A stretch of 64,000 nucleotides of DNA from Tateyamaria omphalii (GCF_019802125.1 NZ_JAHVHT010000002.1:124001-188000); one strand, 5' to 3'. Shown: positions 45,885-54,424, counted from the first letter of the stretch. Translations and numbers: made by a program. Notes: generated by a model not told the origin, from the sequence alone.

Positions 45885-46535
45885 TTAAACCGGTTGGAAA
45901 TCAAGCGTCTTGCCCATGAATTGCTTCAGGCCACCCTCGGCAATGTCAGTCCACAGCCCATGGATGCTGAGCGAACCATTGTTCACCCGCTCTTCGACAA
46001 AGGGGAAGGTCATCAGGTTCTCCATCGAGGTGACGACAGCCAGCTGTTCCAGCCGCTCGGCCTTGTCCTCGGGGGTCTTCATGTCGGCCACTTCGGGGAA
46101 TTTCGGACGCAGGATATCCATCCAGCGGCCCACGAAGCTGCCCTTCTCTTCCAGGTCCGGCGCACGGCCCTCGCACATGTCGATGCAGCCCTGCACGCCG
46201 CCACAGCGGGAATGGCCCAGCACGACAAGATGGGCCACCTGCAACACGTTGACGGCGTATTCGACTGCCGCAGAGGTGCCGTGATGCTCACCATCCGGCT
46301 CGAACGGCGGCACGAGATTCGCGATATTGCGGTGGATGAAAAACTCGCCCTGATCGGCACCAAAGATCGACGTGACGTTCACCCGGCTGTCACAGCAGGA
46401 AATGATCATCGCGCGGGGCCGCTGCCCCTCGGTCGCAAGGCGTTTGTACCATGCGCCGTTCTCGGCATAGGTCGTCGCCTTCCACCCTTGATAGCGTTGC
46501 AAAAGAAAGCTCGGAAGCGGCTTCATCCTGTGCAT
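45885..46535 (-). CDS. Beta-class carbonic anhydrase
   Basis: A 216-residue zinc enzyme interconverting carbon dioxide and bicarbonate. Zinc ligands are in IISCCDSRVN (Cys and Asp-Arg pair) and LVVLGHSRCGGVQG (His and Cys). Length fits the beta class. I chose the ATG giving MHRMKPLP; a longer frame adds about 18 residues with no homology. It is the first gene of the leftward operon with sbtA and the PII-like gene, 24 bp ahead of sbtA. Confidence 0.92.
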   Translation of the reverse strand: MHRMKPLPSFLLQRYQGWKATTYAENGAWYKRLATEGQRPRAMIISCCDSRVNVTSIFGADQGEFFIHRNIANLVPPFEPDGEHHGTSAAVEYAVNVLQVAHLVVLGHSRCGGVQGCIDMCEGRAPDLEEKGSFVGRWMDILRPKFPEVADMKTPEDKAERLEQLAVVTSMENLMTFPFVEERVNNGSLSIHGLWTDIAEGGLKQFMGKTLDFQPV

Positions 46536-46707
46536 ATGCGTCCCCGATGCGTCTGTCCCACGTCTGTTGGGGGCGGTGATTACCCCCAATTCGCAACAAA
46601 TTCGAGCGAAAAGACAGGCCGCGCATAACGATTTGGGAACAGTCTGTGACCTAAGCCTGATAACAGCCGTGGGGGCGGGATACTTTTGGGTGAGTAGAGG
46701 TGACGTT

Positions 46708-47088
46708 TTGTCAACAGTAACGCAAATTCAACTGCACGAGTCCGTGCAGGTCAATCACGACCGCCTTCATGCGCTCTATGGCGAGATGGACCCGGTCAAT
46801 GCCGAGGATGTCGTCTGCCGCGCGATGGAGGAACTGGCGCTGCGCATGGCCCATTGCGACCGGGTCTACCGCAAGGGCGAACTGGACGAACTGCGCCGCT
46901 CCGCCAAGTCGCTGATCGCGATTGCCGACCAGATCGGCATGGATGTACTGGCGAACGTGGCCAAGGATGTCGTGCAGTGCACCGAAACACGTGATCAGGT
47001 GGCACTTGCCGCAACGCTCGGACGCCTGCTGCGCACCGGTGAGGGATCGCTGACGGCGATCTGGGACTTGCAAGACATCCAGATCTAG
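46708..47088 (+). CDS. Conserved hypothetical protein, all-helical
   Basis: A 126-residue soluble protein that starts at TTG, with AGAGGT six bases upstream (an in-frame GTG at 46690 is less favourable). It is predicted mostly helical (HDRLHALYGEM, AMEELALRMAHCDRVY, LRRSAKSLIAIADQIG, TRDQVALAATLGRLLRTG) and ends with DLQDIQI. I believe similar proteins occur in roseobacters but cannot name a family. Divergent from the carbonic anhydrase gene. Confidence 0.65.
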   Translation: MSTVTQIQLHESVQVNHDRLHALYGEMDPVNAEDVVCRAMEELALRMAHCDRVYRKGELDELRRSAKSLIAIADQIGMDVLANVAKDVVQCTETRDQVALAATLGRLLRTGEGSLTAIWDLQDIQI

Positions 47089-47225
47089 GGCGCATATGCT
47101 CCGCCGCGCGACAGTCTACGGCACGCGCGCCACACCAATCCGCCGAAATGAATGTCGGTGGGGTGCCATTTATGCGTGTGTGTCCTACGGTCTGCCACAA
47201 CAGACCCTGCAGGACCCTTGCCGCC

Positions 47226-48596
47226 ATGACGCTCAGCTTTGCCACACCGGACGATACCACGCGGTCCGCTCACCTACTGTCGGACAGCGCCCTGTCGGAC
47301 TGGCTGGCCGAACAGCCCGAAGATGTGCGGGCCTGGGTCGAGACGCACGGTTTTACCGCCGCCATCGGCCAAGCCCTGCTGCTGCCCGGCGGGGACCGGG
47401 CGGTGATCGGCTACGGCAACGAAACCACCCGCGGACGCGGACGCTTTCACGCGGCTGCGGCAGCTGCAAAACTGCCCAAGGGCACCTACAGGCTCGTCTC
47501 GGAACTGCCTGCCGACCAGCTGCAAACCGAAGCATTGGGATGGCTGCTCGCCACCTACCGCTTTGATCGGTACAAGGATCAATCCCCGATGGGCGCGCGC
47601 CTAGTCGCACCCGACGGCATCGACGCCGCACGCGTCGAAGCCATCGCCGGGGGCGAGGCGCTGACCCGCACACTCATCAACACCCCGGCCTCCGACATGG
47701 GGCCACCCGACCTCGAACAGGCGGCACGCGATCTGGCCGAGACACACAGCGCGCGTATCACGGTCATCACGGGCGACGACCTGCTGACCCGGAATTTCCC
47801 GATGATCCACACCGTGGGCCGCGCCGCAGACCGTGTGCCCCGACTGATCGACATGACATGGGGCGACAACGGTCCGAAACTCACGCTGGTGGGCAAGGGG
47901 GTCTGCTTTGACACCGGTGGCCTCAACCTCAAACCCGGCGCATCGATGGGCCTGATGAAAAAGGACATGGGCGGATCCGCCGCTGTCCTCGGCCTCGCGC
48001 ACATGATCATGGCGACCGGGCTATCAATCCAACTCCGCGTCCTGATCCCGGCGGTCGAAAACAGCGTCTCCGGCAACGCCTTCCGCCCGCAGGACATCCT
48101 GACCAGCCGCAAGGGGTTGACGGTCGAAATCAACAACACGGACGCCGAAGGGCGACTGGTGCTCGCCGACGCGCTGGCTCTCGCGGACGAGGACACACCG
48201 GACCTCATCATCTCCATGGCCACACTCACGGGTGCGGCCCGCGTCGCCGTCGGCCCCGACCTCGCGCCCTACTACACCGATGACGCGCCCCTGTCCGCCG
48301 CGCTTGAAGAGGCAGCAACCACCACAGCCGACCCGGTCTGGCGCATGCCCTTCCACGCGCCTTACGAATCCATGATCGAACCCACCATCGCGGACCTCGA
48401 CAACGCGCCCAAGGGCGGATTTGCGGGCTCCATCACCGCCGCCCTGTTCCTGCGCCGCTTTGTCGAGAACACACCCTACATCCATTTCGACATCTACGGC
48501 TGGCAACCCACCAGCGCCCCGGCCCGTCCCAAGGGCGGCGTCGGCCAAGGCACCCGCGCGCTGCTCGATGCGCTGCCAAAGATACTGAACCTATGA
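47226..48596 (+). CDS. M17 leucyl aminopeptidase family protein
   Basis: A 456-residue metallo-aminopeptidase. Active-site blocks: VGKGVCFDTGGLNLK (Lys and Asp metal ligands), MKKDMGGSAA (Lys, Asp), and NTDAEGRLVLADAL (the family signature with Asp and Glu). The N-terminal domain (1-160) is shorter and divergent, like the alphaproteobacterial PepA-like group. It removes N-terminal residues from peptides in the cytosol. ATG chosen at 47226; an upstream ATG lacks homology. It overlaps the NlpC gene by 4 bp. Confidence 0.92.
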   Translation: MTLSFATPDDTTRSAHLLSDSALSDWLAEQPEDVRAWVETHGFTAAIGQALLLPGGDRAVIGYGNETTRGRGRFHAAAAAAKLPKGTYRLVSELPADQLQTEALGWLLATYRFDRYKDQSPMGARLVAPDGIDAARVEAIAGGEALTRTLINTPASDMGPPDLEQAARDLAETHSARITVITGDDLLTRNFPMIHTVGRAADRVPRLIDMTWGDNGPKLTLVGKGVCFDTGGLNLKPGASMGLMKKDMGGSAAVLGLAHMIMATGLSIQLRVLIPAVENSVSGNAFRPQDILTSRKGLTVEINNTDAEGRLVLADALALADEDTPDLIISMATLTGAARVAVGPDLAPYYTDDAPLSAALEEAATTTADPVWRMPFHAPYESMIEPTIADLDNAPKGGFAGSITAALFLRRFVENTPYIHFDIYGWQPTSAPARPKGGVGQGTRALLDALPKILNL

Positions 48597-49363
48597 CGGA
48601 CCGGCGCACCACACCCGACCCACATCTGGTTGACGGCACGGCCCCAGGCCAGATCACGGCCCCACATGTCGACCTGCTCCGCGCGCCCAACGGCCCGCGC
48701 GATCGGCAATTGATTGCAGGGGCAAATGTCACGGTGCTCGGACAAGCGGACGGACACGCCTATGTCCGCGCCGATCTCGATGGCTATGTCGGCTTCGTCC
48801 CGGCCAGCGCCGTCGGCCCGGTGACCGAGCCAACCCATATGGTCACGACACCCTCAGCACACAGCTACGACCGCGCGACCTTCAAATCACCGGACACAGC
48901 CACACTGACTTTCGGCACCAAACTGACCGCCCTGTCTGAAACTGCGGACTATATCGAAACCAACCACGGCCACGTGCCCAAAGCCAACCTGTCGCCCCTG
49001 CCCTATACGGCAAACCCAATCGAAACGGCGCGGCTCTTCCTAGGCACGCCGTACCTCTGGGGCGGCAACACACGGGCGGGCATCGACTGCTCCGGGCTTG
49101 TCCAGATCGCGCTCACGACGGCAGGCATTTCCTGCCCCGGCGACAGCGACCAACAGGAAGCGGCGTTCAAGGAGGCGACCGGCCCCTACCAACCGGGCGA
49201 CCTGCTGTTCTGGAAAGGGCACGTGGCCCTCGTCACCAGCCCCACCCACATGATCCACGCCAACGCGACCCACATGACGACGGTCGAAGAACCCATCGCC
49301 CCCGCCATAGAACGCATCGAAGCCAGCGGCGACGGCGACATCACGAGCCACAGACGTCCTTAA
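48593..49363 (+). CDS. NlpC/P60 family peptidase with SH3-like N-terminus
   Basis: A 256-residue protein with two SH3b-like segments (about 20-140; APHVDLLRAPNGPRDRQL, GHAYVRADLDGYVGFVP) and a C-terminal NlpC/P60 cysteine peptidase: LWGGNTRAGIDCSGLVQ (catalytic Cys), GHVALV (His) and MIHANATHM (third polar residue). It should cleave stem peptides of peptidoglycan. No signal peptide is visible. It is coupled to the M17 aminopeptidase, which suggests cooperation in recycling cell-wall peptides. Confidence 0.88.
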   Translation: MTDRRTTPDPHLVDGTAPGQITAPHVDLLRAPNGPRDRQLIAGANVTVLGQADGHAYVRADLDGYVGFVPASAVGPVTEPTHMVTTPSAHSYDRATFKSPDTATLTFGTKLTALSETADYIETNHGHVPKANLSPLPYTANPIETARLFLGTPYLWGGNTRAGIDCSGLVQIALTTAGISCPGDSDQQEAAFKEATGPYQPGDLLFWKGHVALVTSPTHMIHANATHMTTVEEPIAPAIERIEASGDGDITSHRRP

Positions 49364-49368
49364 CTTCC

Positions 49369-49440
49369 CTGTTTCAAAAAAATCCTCGGGGGAGCTCGAG
49401 GGGGCAGACAGCCCCCTCGTCAGAAAAAATGAATCGCGTG
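49369..49440 (+). repeat. Dispersed intergenic repeat, copy 2
   Basis: In the gap between convergent genes, the 38 bases 49386-49423 are identical to 17117-17154, including hairpin CGAGGGGGC / GCCCCCTCG. It is followed by A-rich sequence and AATCGCGT, as in the other copies. Both identical copies sit between convergent stop codons. Confidence 0.75.
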
Positions 49441-49457
49441 CGCCGTCAGGCGCGCAC

Positions 49458-49805
49458 TCACTCAACAGCCCGGATCAGCTTCCGCTCCAACACCCGCAAT
49501 ACGGTCTTCAGGTCCTGCCCCCGGCGCAACACCTGCCCGTCCATCCCGATGACGGCATACATCCCCTGCTTCCCACGCAGCTTGGGCCGCTTCTCGATCC
49601 GATAGATCGGGTTCTCCGCCGTCCGCCGAAACACCGAAAACACGGCCACATCGCGCAAACAGGAAATCCCGTAATCCCGCCACTCACCTGCCGCCACCAT
49701 GCGCCCGTACAGCGACAGGATCACGGACAGCTCCGTCCTGTGAAAAGCCACCTGCGGGCTCGGCATTTCGCGAAGGTTGGACGGGGGCGGCGTCTGAAGC
49801 GTCAT
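49458..49805 (-). CDS. DUF2794 protein
   Basis: A 115-residue protein (MTLQTPPPSNLREMP onward) that fits DUF2794, found only in alphaproteobacteria as far as I know. Conserved core: VAFHRTELSVILSLYGRMVAAGEWRDYGI, then FSVFRRTAENPIYRIEKRPKL and GQVLRRGQDLKTVLRVLERKL. Likely a small cytosolic alpha/beta protein of unknown role. The ATG at 49805 is chosen over a longer frame that runs into non-conserved sequence. Confidence 0.85.
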   Translation of the reverse strand: MTLQTPPPSNLREMPSPQVAFHRTELSVILSLYGRMVAAGEWRDYGISCLRDVAVFSVFRRTAENPIYRIEKRPKLRGKQGMYAVIGMDGQVLRRGQDLKTVLRVLERKLIRAVE

Positions 49806-49977
49806 GTAACCACACTTGCGCGGGCCGCGCATAAATTCAAGAGCCGTGCCAACACGCCTGAACGCGCTACAAAAACCACGGCGCACGCCTTGCGGATCAC
49901 GCCAATCATCCCGATCAGCGTCGACGCGACCGCCCGGGCAATGTCCGGCACGGCGAAGCAGCGCACCATCGTTCCCG

Positions 49978-50340
49978 TCACGACAGCTGATCGAGAAGCG
50001 CGGCTTTCAACGCATCATATTCACGCTGCGGGATACCATCCATCGCGGCATCACGGTCTGACAGTTCGTCCTCATACGGGTCCGGCGCAGCAAAACGCGC
50101 ATCCGGCCGGACGAATTGGCTATCGGTCAAATCACAGCGCCGACCACCGATGCGATTGTAGTAGTGCCAAACCCCCGGATAGCGCGTACGCAGAACCTCC
50201 CCACCGAACAGGTCATGGATCACGGCACTCGTGACATTGCATTGACCGTTTGCCGGGTTCTCTTTCGACCATTGCTTTGCAGTGTCCAATGACCAGGCCG
50301 TTTCAAGAGCAACCCGCACGCGATCTTCATCAAACTCCAT
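49978..50340 (-). CDS. YunG family protein
   Basis: A 120-residue soluble protein. The conserved segments WSKENPANGQCNVTSAVIHDLFGGEVLRT, YPGVWHYYNRIGGRRCDLTDSQF (read here in parts) match the YunG family known from Bacillus; the single conserved Cys, His and Asp (GQC, WHYY, DLTDSQ) suggest a papain-like transglutaminase fold, which is my inference. The gap to DUF2794 (172 bp) holds nothing I can identify. No functional context. Confidence 0.78.
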   Translation of the reverse strand: MEFDEDRVRVALETAWSLDTAKQWSKENPANGQCNVTSAVIHDLFGGEVLRTRYPGVWHYYNRIGGRRCDLTDSQFVRPDARFAAPDPYEDELSDRDAAMDGIPQREYDALKAALLDQLS

Positions 50341-50604
50341 CTGTACATCCCCCGCGATCCGTCTGTTGCATCACGTTCGTAGACATGTCGGCATATCCGT
50401 CAGTGGCAACCATTCCAAGAACCGGCAGGCGATGCAAAGCACATGGCAGGCGTGCGCCGCCGTCCTTGGAACACGCGCACGCTTTCGGCAGGTATCAGCC
50501 GACACCGAACGCCGCCAGTCTTCGACCGCTTTCCAACGGAAATTCGGTCGGCCACAGTACTCTGGTCACACGCGTCCTCGATCACATTCCAACACAGAAG
50601 AGCC

Positions 50605-51192
50605 ATGCCCTTGTCCCCATCCTCAAATTCCGTCGTCAATCCCATCGGGATCGGCGAAATGTCGTCTCTTTGGAAGGTCACATTTGTGATCTGCGGCACG
50701 CTGTTCCTTGCGCTGTCGTCCTATATCGAAGTGCCAATGGTCCCGGTGCCGGTGACCATGCAAACCTTCGCGGTGACACTGATCGGCGCGCTTTACGGGT
50801 GGCGATTGGGCGCCGCGACCATCATCGCCTGGCTTGGTCAGGGGGCACTTGGCCTTCCCGTGCTGGCCGGCGGTGCGGCAGGTGCACATCATTTCATCGG
50901 CCCGACCGGCGGCTACCTTTTCGCGTTTGTCATTGCGGGTGCGCTGACGGGCTGGCTCGTGGAACGTGGCTGGAACGGCCATCGGCTGGGTCTCGCCTTT
51001 GCCGCGATGCTGGCGGGCAATGCGCTTTGCCTCGTTGTGGGCGCCGCATGGCTGGCGGTTCTGATCGGTGTCGAAGCCTCGATCACCAGCGGCGTGCTGC
51101 CCTTCATCGTCGGAGGCGTCCTGAAATCCGCACTCGGCGCGATGATCCTGTTCGGGATCGCAAAAAGGGTCAAACGCGCGCCCGGTTCGTGA
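50605..51192 (+). CDS. bioY: BioY biotin transporter substrate-binding protein
   Basis: A 195-residue membrane S component for biotin uptake, with six helices. The conserved start of BioY (SSYIEVPMVPVPVTMQTFAV), the GALYGWRLGAATI and PVLAGGAAGAHHFIGPTGGYLFAFV segments are all present. BioY can import biotin alone or with the ECF energising module; bioM and bioN are not adjacent. The ATG at 50605 has AGAAGAG upstream. No BioR operator or riboswitch was seen in the 264-bp gap upstream. It overlaps the DUF1284 gene by 4 bp (GTGA). Confidence 0.92.
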   Translation: MPLSPSSNSVVNPIGIGEMSSLWKVTFVICGTLFLALSSYIEVPMVPVPVTMQTFAVTLIGALYGWRLGAATIIAWLGQGALGLPVLAGGAAGAHHFIGPTGGYLFAFVIAGALTGWLVERGWNGHRLGLAFAAMLAGNALCLVVGAAWLAVLIGVEASITSGVLPFIVGGVLKSALGAMILFGIAKRVKRAPGS

Positions 51193-51644
51193 CGGTCCGC
51201 CTGCGCGCGCACCATCTGCTGTGCGTGCTGACCTATGTCGGCAAAGGCTACAACCCGGACTTCGTTGCCAACCTCAACAGGATTGCCGCGCGTCTCGGCA
51301 ATGGTGAGGATGTACTGATCGTCGAAGGACCGGACGACATCTGTGCCCCCCTTCTCGAAGGGGGGGACGGGCACTGTCTGACGGATCGTGTCCGATGGCG
51401 CGACCGGATCGCACAAGCAGAGGTCGCATCCGCTCTTGAAAGCGAGGTTGTGGCTGGTGAAAAAATGACGCTCGGCGCGGCGCAGCTTGCCCAGTTGCGC
51501 GCGTCATATGCAGCCGAACAGGTCCGCGGAGCGTGTGTTGGTTGTCAATGGAAACAGCTATGCGCATCCGTGGCGGCGAACGGTTATCGAGACACCCGGC
51601 TCAGGGCCAGATCTTCCACACCAGCGGAGGGTGGAGAAACCTAG
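51189..51644 (+). CDS. DUF1284 protein
   Basis: A 151-residue protein starting at a GTG that overlaps the bioY stop. The core VRLRAHHLLCVLTYVGKGYNPDFVANLNRI fits DUF1284. Two His and several Cys (LLC, DDIC, GHC, CVGC, QLC) suggest a metal or iron-sulfur site, mainly CVGCQWKQLC near the C-terminus. The link to biotin is known only from the overlap. Cytosolic; function unknown. Confidence 0.8.
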   Translation: MTVRLRAHHLLCVLTYVGKGYNPDFVANLNRIAARLGNGEDVLIVEGPDDICAPLLEGGDGHCLTDRVRWRDRIAQAEVASALESEVVAGEKMTLGAAQLAQLRASYAAEQVRGACVGCQWKQLCASVAANGYRDTRLRARSSTPAEGGET

Positions 51645-52016
51645 CACAGCCCGTCATTGGTCGTCACCCGAACCATCCATAACCACGCCCGGTTCAAGGC
51701 ATGCACATGTCGGTCCAAACCTCCGCATTCCGGAGCGGCAAGATGAAATGACCACCCATCCGCCTGCCTGTGCCGCCCCGCCATTTATCAATTCTTTACC
51801 AAGATGAACGGCCAAGCGATCCTTGCCAAAAGGTTAAGGCCACAGCCATGATCTGCGATCCGGAAATATGCAGTTTCCGGGCGAAACTTCGCGTTTTCTG
51901 GAAAGCACCCCTATTTCACCCCATATCCGTACATGCAAAACATGCAGTTTCGGGCCAAAACTCCGCAGTTTCGCGCGCTCGAAGCCGCCGTGCGCCCCAT
52001 TAACCCCACCGTACGG
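51645..52016. other. Gene-free region with two similar repeat units
   Basis: About 370 bp between two convergent genes. Two related 33-base units, 51868-51900 and 51942-51974, each begin ATGCAGTTTC and continue with GGGC and GAAACT- or AAAACT-like sequence. A 7-bp inverted repeat CCGGAAA-N7-TTTCCGG (51860-51880) overlaps the first unit. I see no gene, though short frames cross the repeats. The region may be a regulatory array or the residue of a small element. Confidence 0.45.
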
Positions 52017-53675
52017 TCAGGCAAAGGATCCGTGACAAAACCACCCCGGCGACATCGCGCCGCCATGGGCATAGAACAGCCACAGCCGCTGCCCATCCGT
52101 CGTGTCCGTCACCCAATAATCCCGCGTGCCTGACCGCCAATTCGGATCGTCCAGCCACCATTCCGGCGCGATCCGCTCGGGTCCAATGGCCCGGTGCCGG
52201 GTCAGATCCATACCCCGCCAGCGAAAGGTGTCCGGCATCTTGGGCGTGGCCGGGGCGTGCACGGGCTCGGGGTGCCACAGCAGCAAAGGGCGCGGATTCG
52301 TGGGATCCGGCCACGGCCCCTCATGCGGTTTCGACCAGGCAGCGGACATGATTTTATGTGACTTTTCAGGGATATGGCTGTCTGCCGGTTCAAAGCGCCG
52401 GATGGAATCCAGCCCCACCCGCGCACCCAGCCGCCCGATCAGATCATCCATTGCATTGGCGTTGTTCAACCGCGCCTGCACGGCCGCACCGGCCTCGCGG
52501 TGGCCCACGGTCATCACGTCGTGAATGGGCTCCACCTGCGTGGCCAGCATGCGGATCATGTCGATGCCAAAGCCCGCGTCGATCTCTTCGATCTTCATCT
52601 CCAGAAGCGGTCGGATACGATGCGGATCATGGTTCGGGCGGGCCAACCCGACCTCGATGATCTCAACCGCGTGGTCGCTACGATAGGCCTGCAGCATCAC
52701 ACGCCGCGCGCCTTTTCCTTTATCTTCCAGCATCTTACACAAACGGGGCAAGGTCCGGTCAATCGCAGCCATCATATCCTCGGCCAACCCGATCGGGTCC
52801 GGCAGGGTCATACGGACGGCAAAGTGATCCGGCGGCTTGGCAGGCGACACCGGCTCGGGCGCGCTGCCCATCGCCTGATCCAGTCGCATGACCAACCCAC
52901 GCCCGAACCGCCGGGCCAGTCCCGCCCGCGGCTGACCCAGCAAATCCCCCACCCGGCGAAGGCCCAGACGGCCCAGTTGCGCCGTCATGTCCGCGTCCAG
53001 GCGCAAGGCGGCAATGGGCAAGGGCGACAGCGCGCCATAGGTCTGCCCAGGCGGCGCAATACGTGTAATATCAGAGGGTTGCATGGTCACCGCGGGGGCG
53101 GCACCCCCCTTGGTCCAGTGTCGCCGCCTGCCTGCACGGGACCGCGTGGCCCGCGCCTCCTGATCGATGGCATCCCCCGACCGATCCGACCCGGCGGCTT
53201 TGCCCGCATAGCGCGCCAAGGCCCACGCCGCCCCACGGGTATCCGCCAGCCCCAGCAACACGCTCAGCCCCAGATCGGTGCAATCATCCTGCACGACCTG
53301 CATCAGCTCGGGCTCTCCCCCAAACAGATGCGCGCACCCCGTCAGATCAACGACAAGGGCATCCCCATCCTCGGGCGCAACCCAGGGGGAAAACTTGCCC
53401 GCCCAGCGCTGCAGCGCCTCCAGAAACCGCTTCTCCTCCTGCGCGGCTCTGGGAAACGTCAACAATCCCGGGCACATAGCATGGGCGTCCCGCACGGGCT
53501 GACCGATTTGCAAACCATCAGCCTGCGCAACCCCGTTCAGGGCCGTGATCACCTGCATGTTCTGCTGTTCCTCGACCACGGCCACAGGCTGATCCGCCAG
53601 CACAGGCTGGCGCCTGATCAGACGCTCGGCCCCCAGCCGGGGGAACCAGATGGACAGGATACGACGGTTGGGCAT
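52017..53675 (-). CDS. imuB: Y-family DNA polymerase-like protein ImuB
   Basis: A 552-residue protein of the ImuB/Y-family branch. The N-terminus is IWFPRLGAERLIRR, lacking the two acidic metal ligands of active Y polymerases, as known for ImuB, which acts as a clamp-binding platform for the mutasome. The little-finger region and a long C-terminal tail (YHTE-like end replaced by WLFYAHGGAMSPGWFCHG) follow. The ATG at 53675 fits the position of the SOS box just upstream; an ATG nine codons earlier would lie over that box. No imuA or dnaE2 is next to it. Confidence 0.88.
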   Translation of the reverse strand: MPNRRILSIWFPRLGAERLIRRQPVLADQPVAVVEEQQNMQVITALNGVAQADGLQIGQPVRDAHAMCPGLLTFPRAAQEEKRFLEALQRWAGKFSPWVAPEDGDALVVDLTGCAHLFGGEPELMQVVQDDCTDLGLSVLLGLADTRGAAWALARYAGKAAGSDRSGDAIDQEARATRSRAGRRRHWTKGGAAPAVTMQPSDITRIAPPGQTYGALSPLPIAALRLDADMTAQLGRLGLRRVGDLLGQPRAGLARRFGRGLVMRLDQAMGSAPEPVSPAKPPDHFAVRMTLPDPIGLAEDMMAAIDRTLPRLCKMLEDKGKGARRVMLQAYRSDHAVEIIEVGLARPNHDPHRIRPLLEMKIEEIDAGFGIDMIRMLATQVEPIHDVMTVGHREAGAAVQARLNNANAMDDLIGRLGARVGLDSIRRFEPADSHIPEKSHKIMSAAWSKPHEGPWPDPTNPRPLLLWHPEPVHAPATPKMPDTFRWRGMDLTRHRAIGPERIAPEWWLDDPNWRSGTRDYWVTDTTDGQRLWLFYAHGGAMSPGWFCHGSFA

Positions 53676-53683
53676 TACCAAAT

Positions 53684-53698
53684 GTTCGCAATTTGTTC
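53684..53698 (-). promoter_or_regulatory. LexA/SOS box of imuB
   Basis: GTTC-N7-GTTC (53684-53687 and 53695-53698) is the alphaproteobacterial LexA operator. It lies nine bases before the imuB start codon, where bound LexA would block transcription or initiation. Exact match to the consensus. Confidence 0.85.
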
Positions 53699-53715
53699 TC
53701 ATTGCAAACTAGGCC

Positions 53716-53738
53716 GAGTCGGCACCCGGAGTCGAGTC
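53716..53738. promoter_or_regulatory. Three GANTC methylation sites upstream of imuB
   Basis: GAGTC at 53716-53720, 53729-53733 and 53734-53738, three sites in 23 bases, directly upstream of the SOS box. On average a GANTC site would occur about once per 256 bases, so this is dense. A role in cell-cycle control of imuB is inferred only. Confidence 0.5.
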
Positions 53739-53753
53739 AGCCCAACTGCGGCA

Positions 53754-54371
53754 TCACGCGCCGTAGCGCGCCAGGAATGTCTCGACTGCGCTGTCGACCA
53801 CCCGGTCGATGTCATCATCCGTGACACTGTCGATCACCCCGAACATCAGCCGTGGCCAGATGTCCGCCTTGCACAGCTCGCCGAACTGGTCAGCGGCAAG
53901 GGTGTAGTCGTCAATCTTTAGATCCCCGCGGGCCACGGCCGCCTCGAAATACTCACCCATTTCGTCGCGCATCCGTTCCGGGCCGGACTTGTAAAACGCA
54001 CGCCCGATCTCGGGAAACCGGTCCGATTCCGCAACGCAAATGCGAAACACCTGTTGGCCGAACTTGGATGTGATGAACTTGAGGAAATGCTTGCCTGCCT
54101 GGCAAAGAACATCCCGGGGCGGGGCATTCATGTCGATGTTGTCGATCGCATCCTGGCTCTGACGCGCGCATTCCGAATTCGCGACTTCCATGAAAAGCAA
54201 TCGCTTGTCGGGAAAGTAGCTGTAGAGCGTGGCCTTGCTGACATTCGCCGCGCGGGCGATGTCGTCCACGCTTGCCCCCTCGAACCCGTCAGCCATGAAC
54301 ACATCCCGCGCACCCTCCAGAACCTGGTCAAACTTTCGGCCCCTGCGGACAATAGGCGTTGCGTCGTTCAT
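53754..54371 (-). CDS. TetR/AcrR-family transcriptional regulator
   Basis: A 205-residue repressor with the DNA-binding helix-turn-helix at about 15-65 (ASVDDIARAANVSKATLYSYFPDKRLLF), and an all-helical ligand domain after it. It carries a Cys (RICVAESDRF) and ends FLARYGA. The ATG at 54371 has AGGAAG five bases upstream. Its promoter gap contains an inverted repeat likely to be its operator and is shared with a divergent AEC transporter gene, which may be its target. Confidence 0.9.
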   Translation of the reverse strand: MNDATPIVRRGRKFDQVLEGARDVFMADGFEGASVDDIARAANVSKATLYSYFPDKRLLFMEVANSECARQSQDAIDNIDMNAPPRDVLCQAGKHFLKFITSKFGQQVFRICVAESDRFPEIGRAFYKSGPERMRDEMGEYFEAAVARGDLKIDDYTLAADQFGELCKADIWPRLMFGVIDSVTDDDIDRVVDSAVETFLARYGA

Positions 54372-54405
54372 CTGGCTTCCTGTGTGGCGGGATACTGCAC
54401 AATAT

Positions 54406-54424
54406 AAACCGTTTCGTTCAGTTT
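54406..54424. promoter_or_regulatory. Probable TetR operator
   Basis: Inverted repeat AAACCG-N7-CAGTTT (half-sites 54406-54411 and 54419-54424), differing by one base between arms. It lies 35-53 bp before the TetR gene start and 131 bp before the divergent transporter start. Similar half-sites (AAACYG) bind TetR-type regulators in alphaproteobacteria; the pairing with this protein is inferred. Confidence 0.5.

Noticed and set aside
50341-50604. Riboswitch or BioR operator upstream of bioY.
   Set aside because: No matching consensus for BioR (TTATMKATAA) or conserved riboswitch core could be seen.
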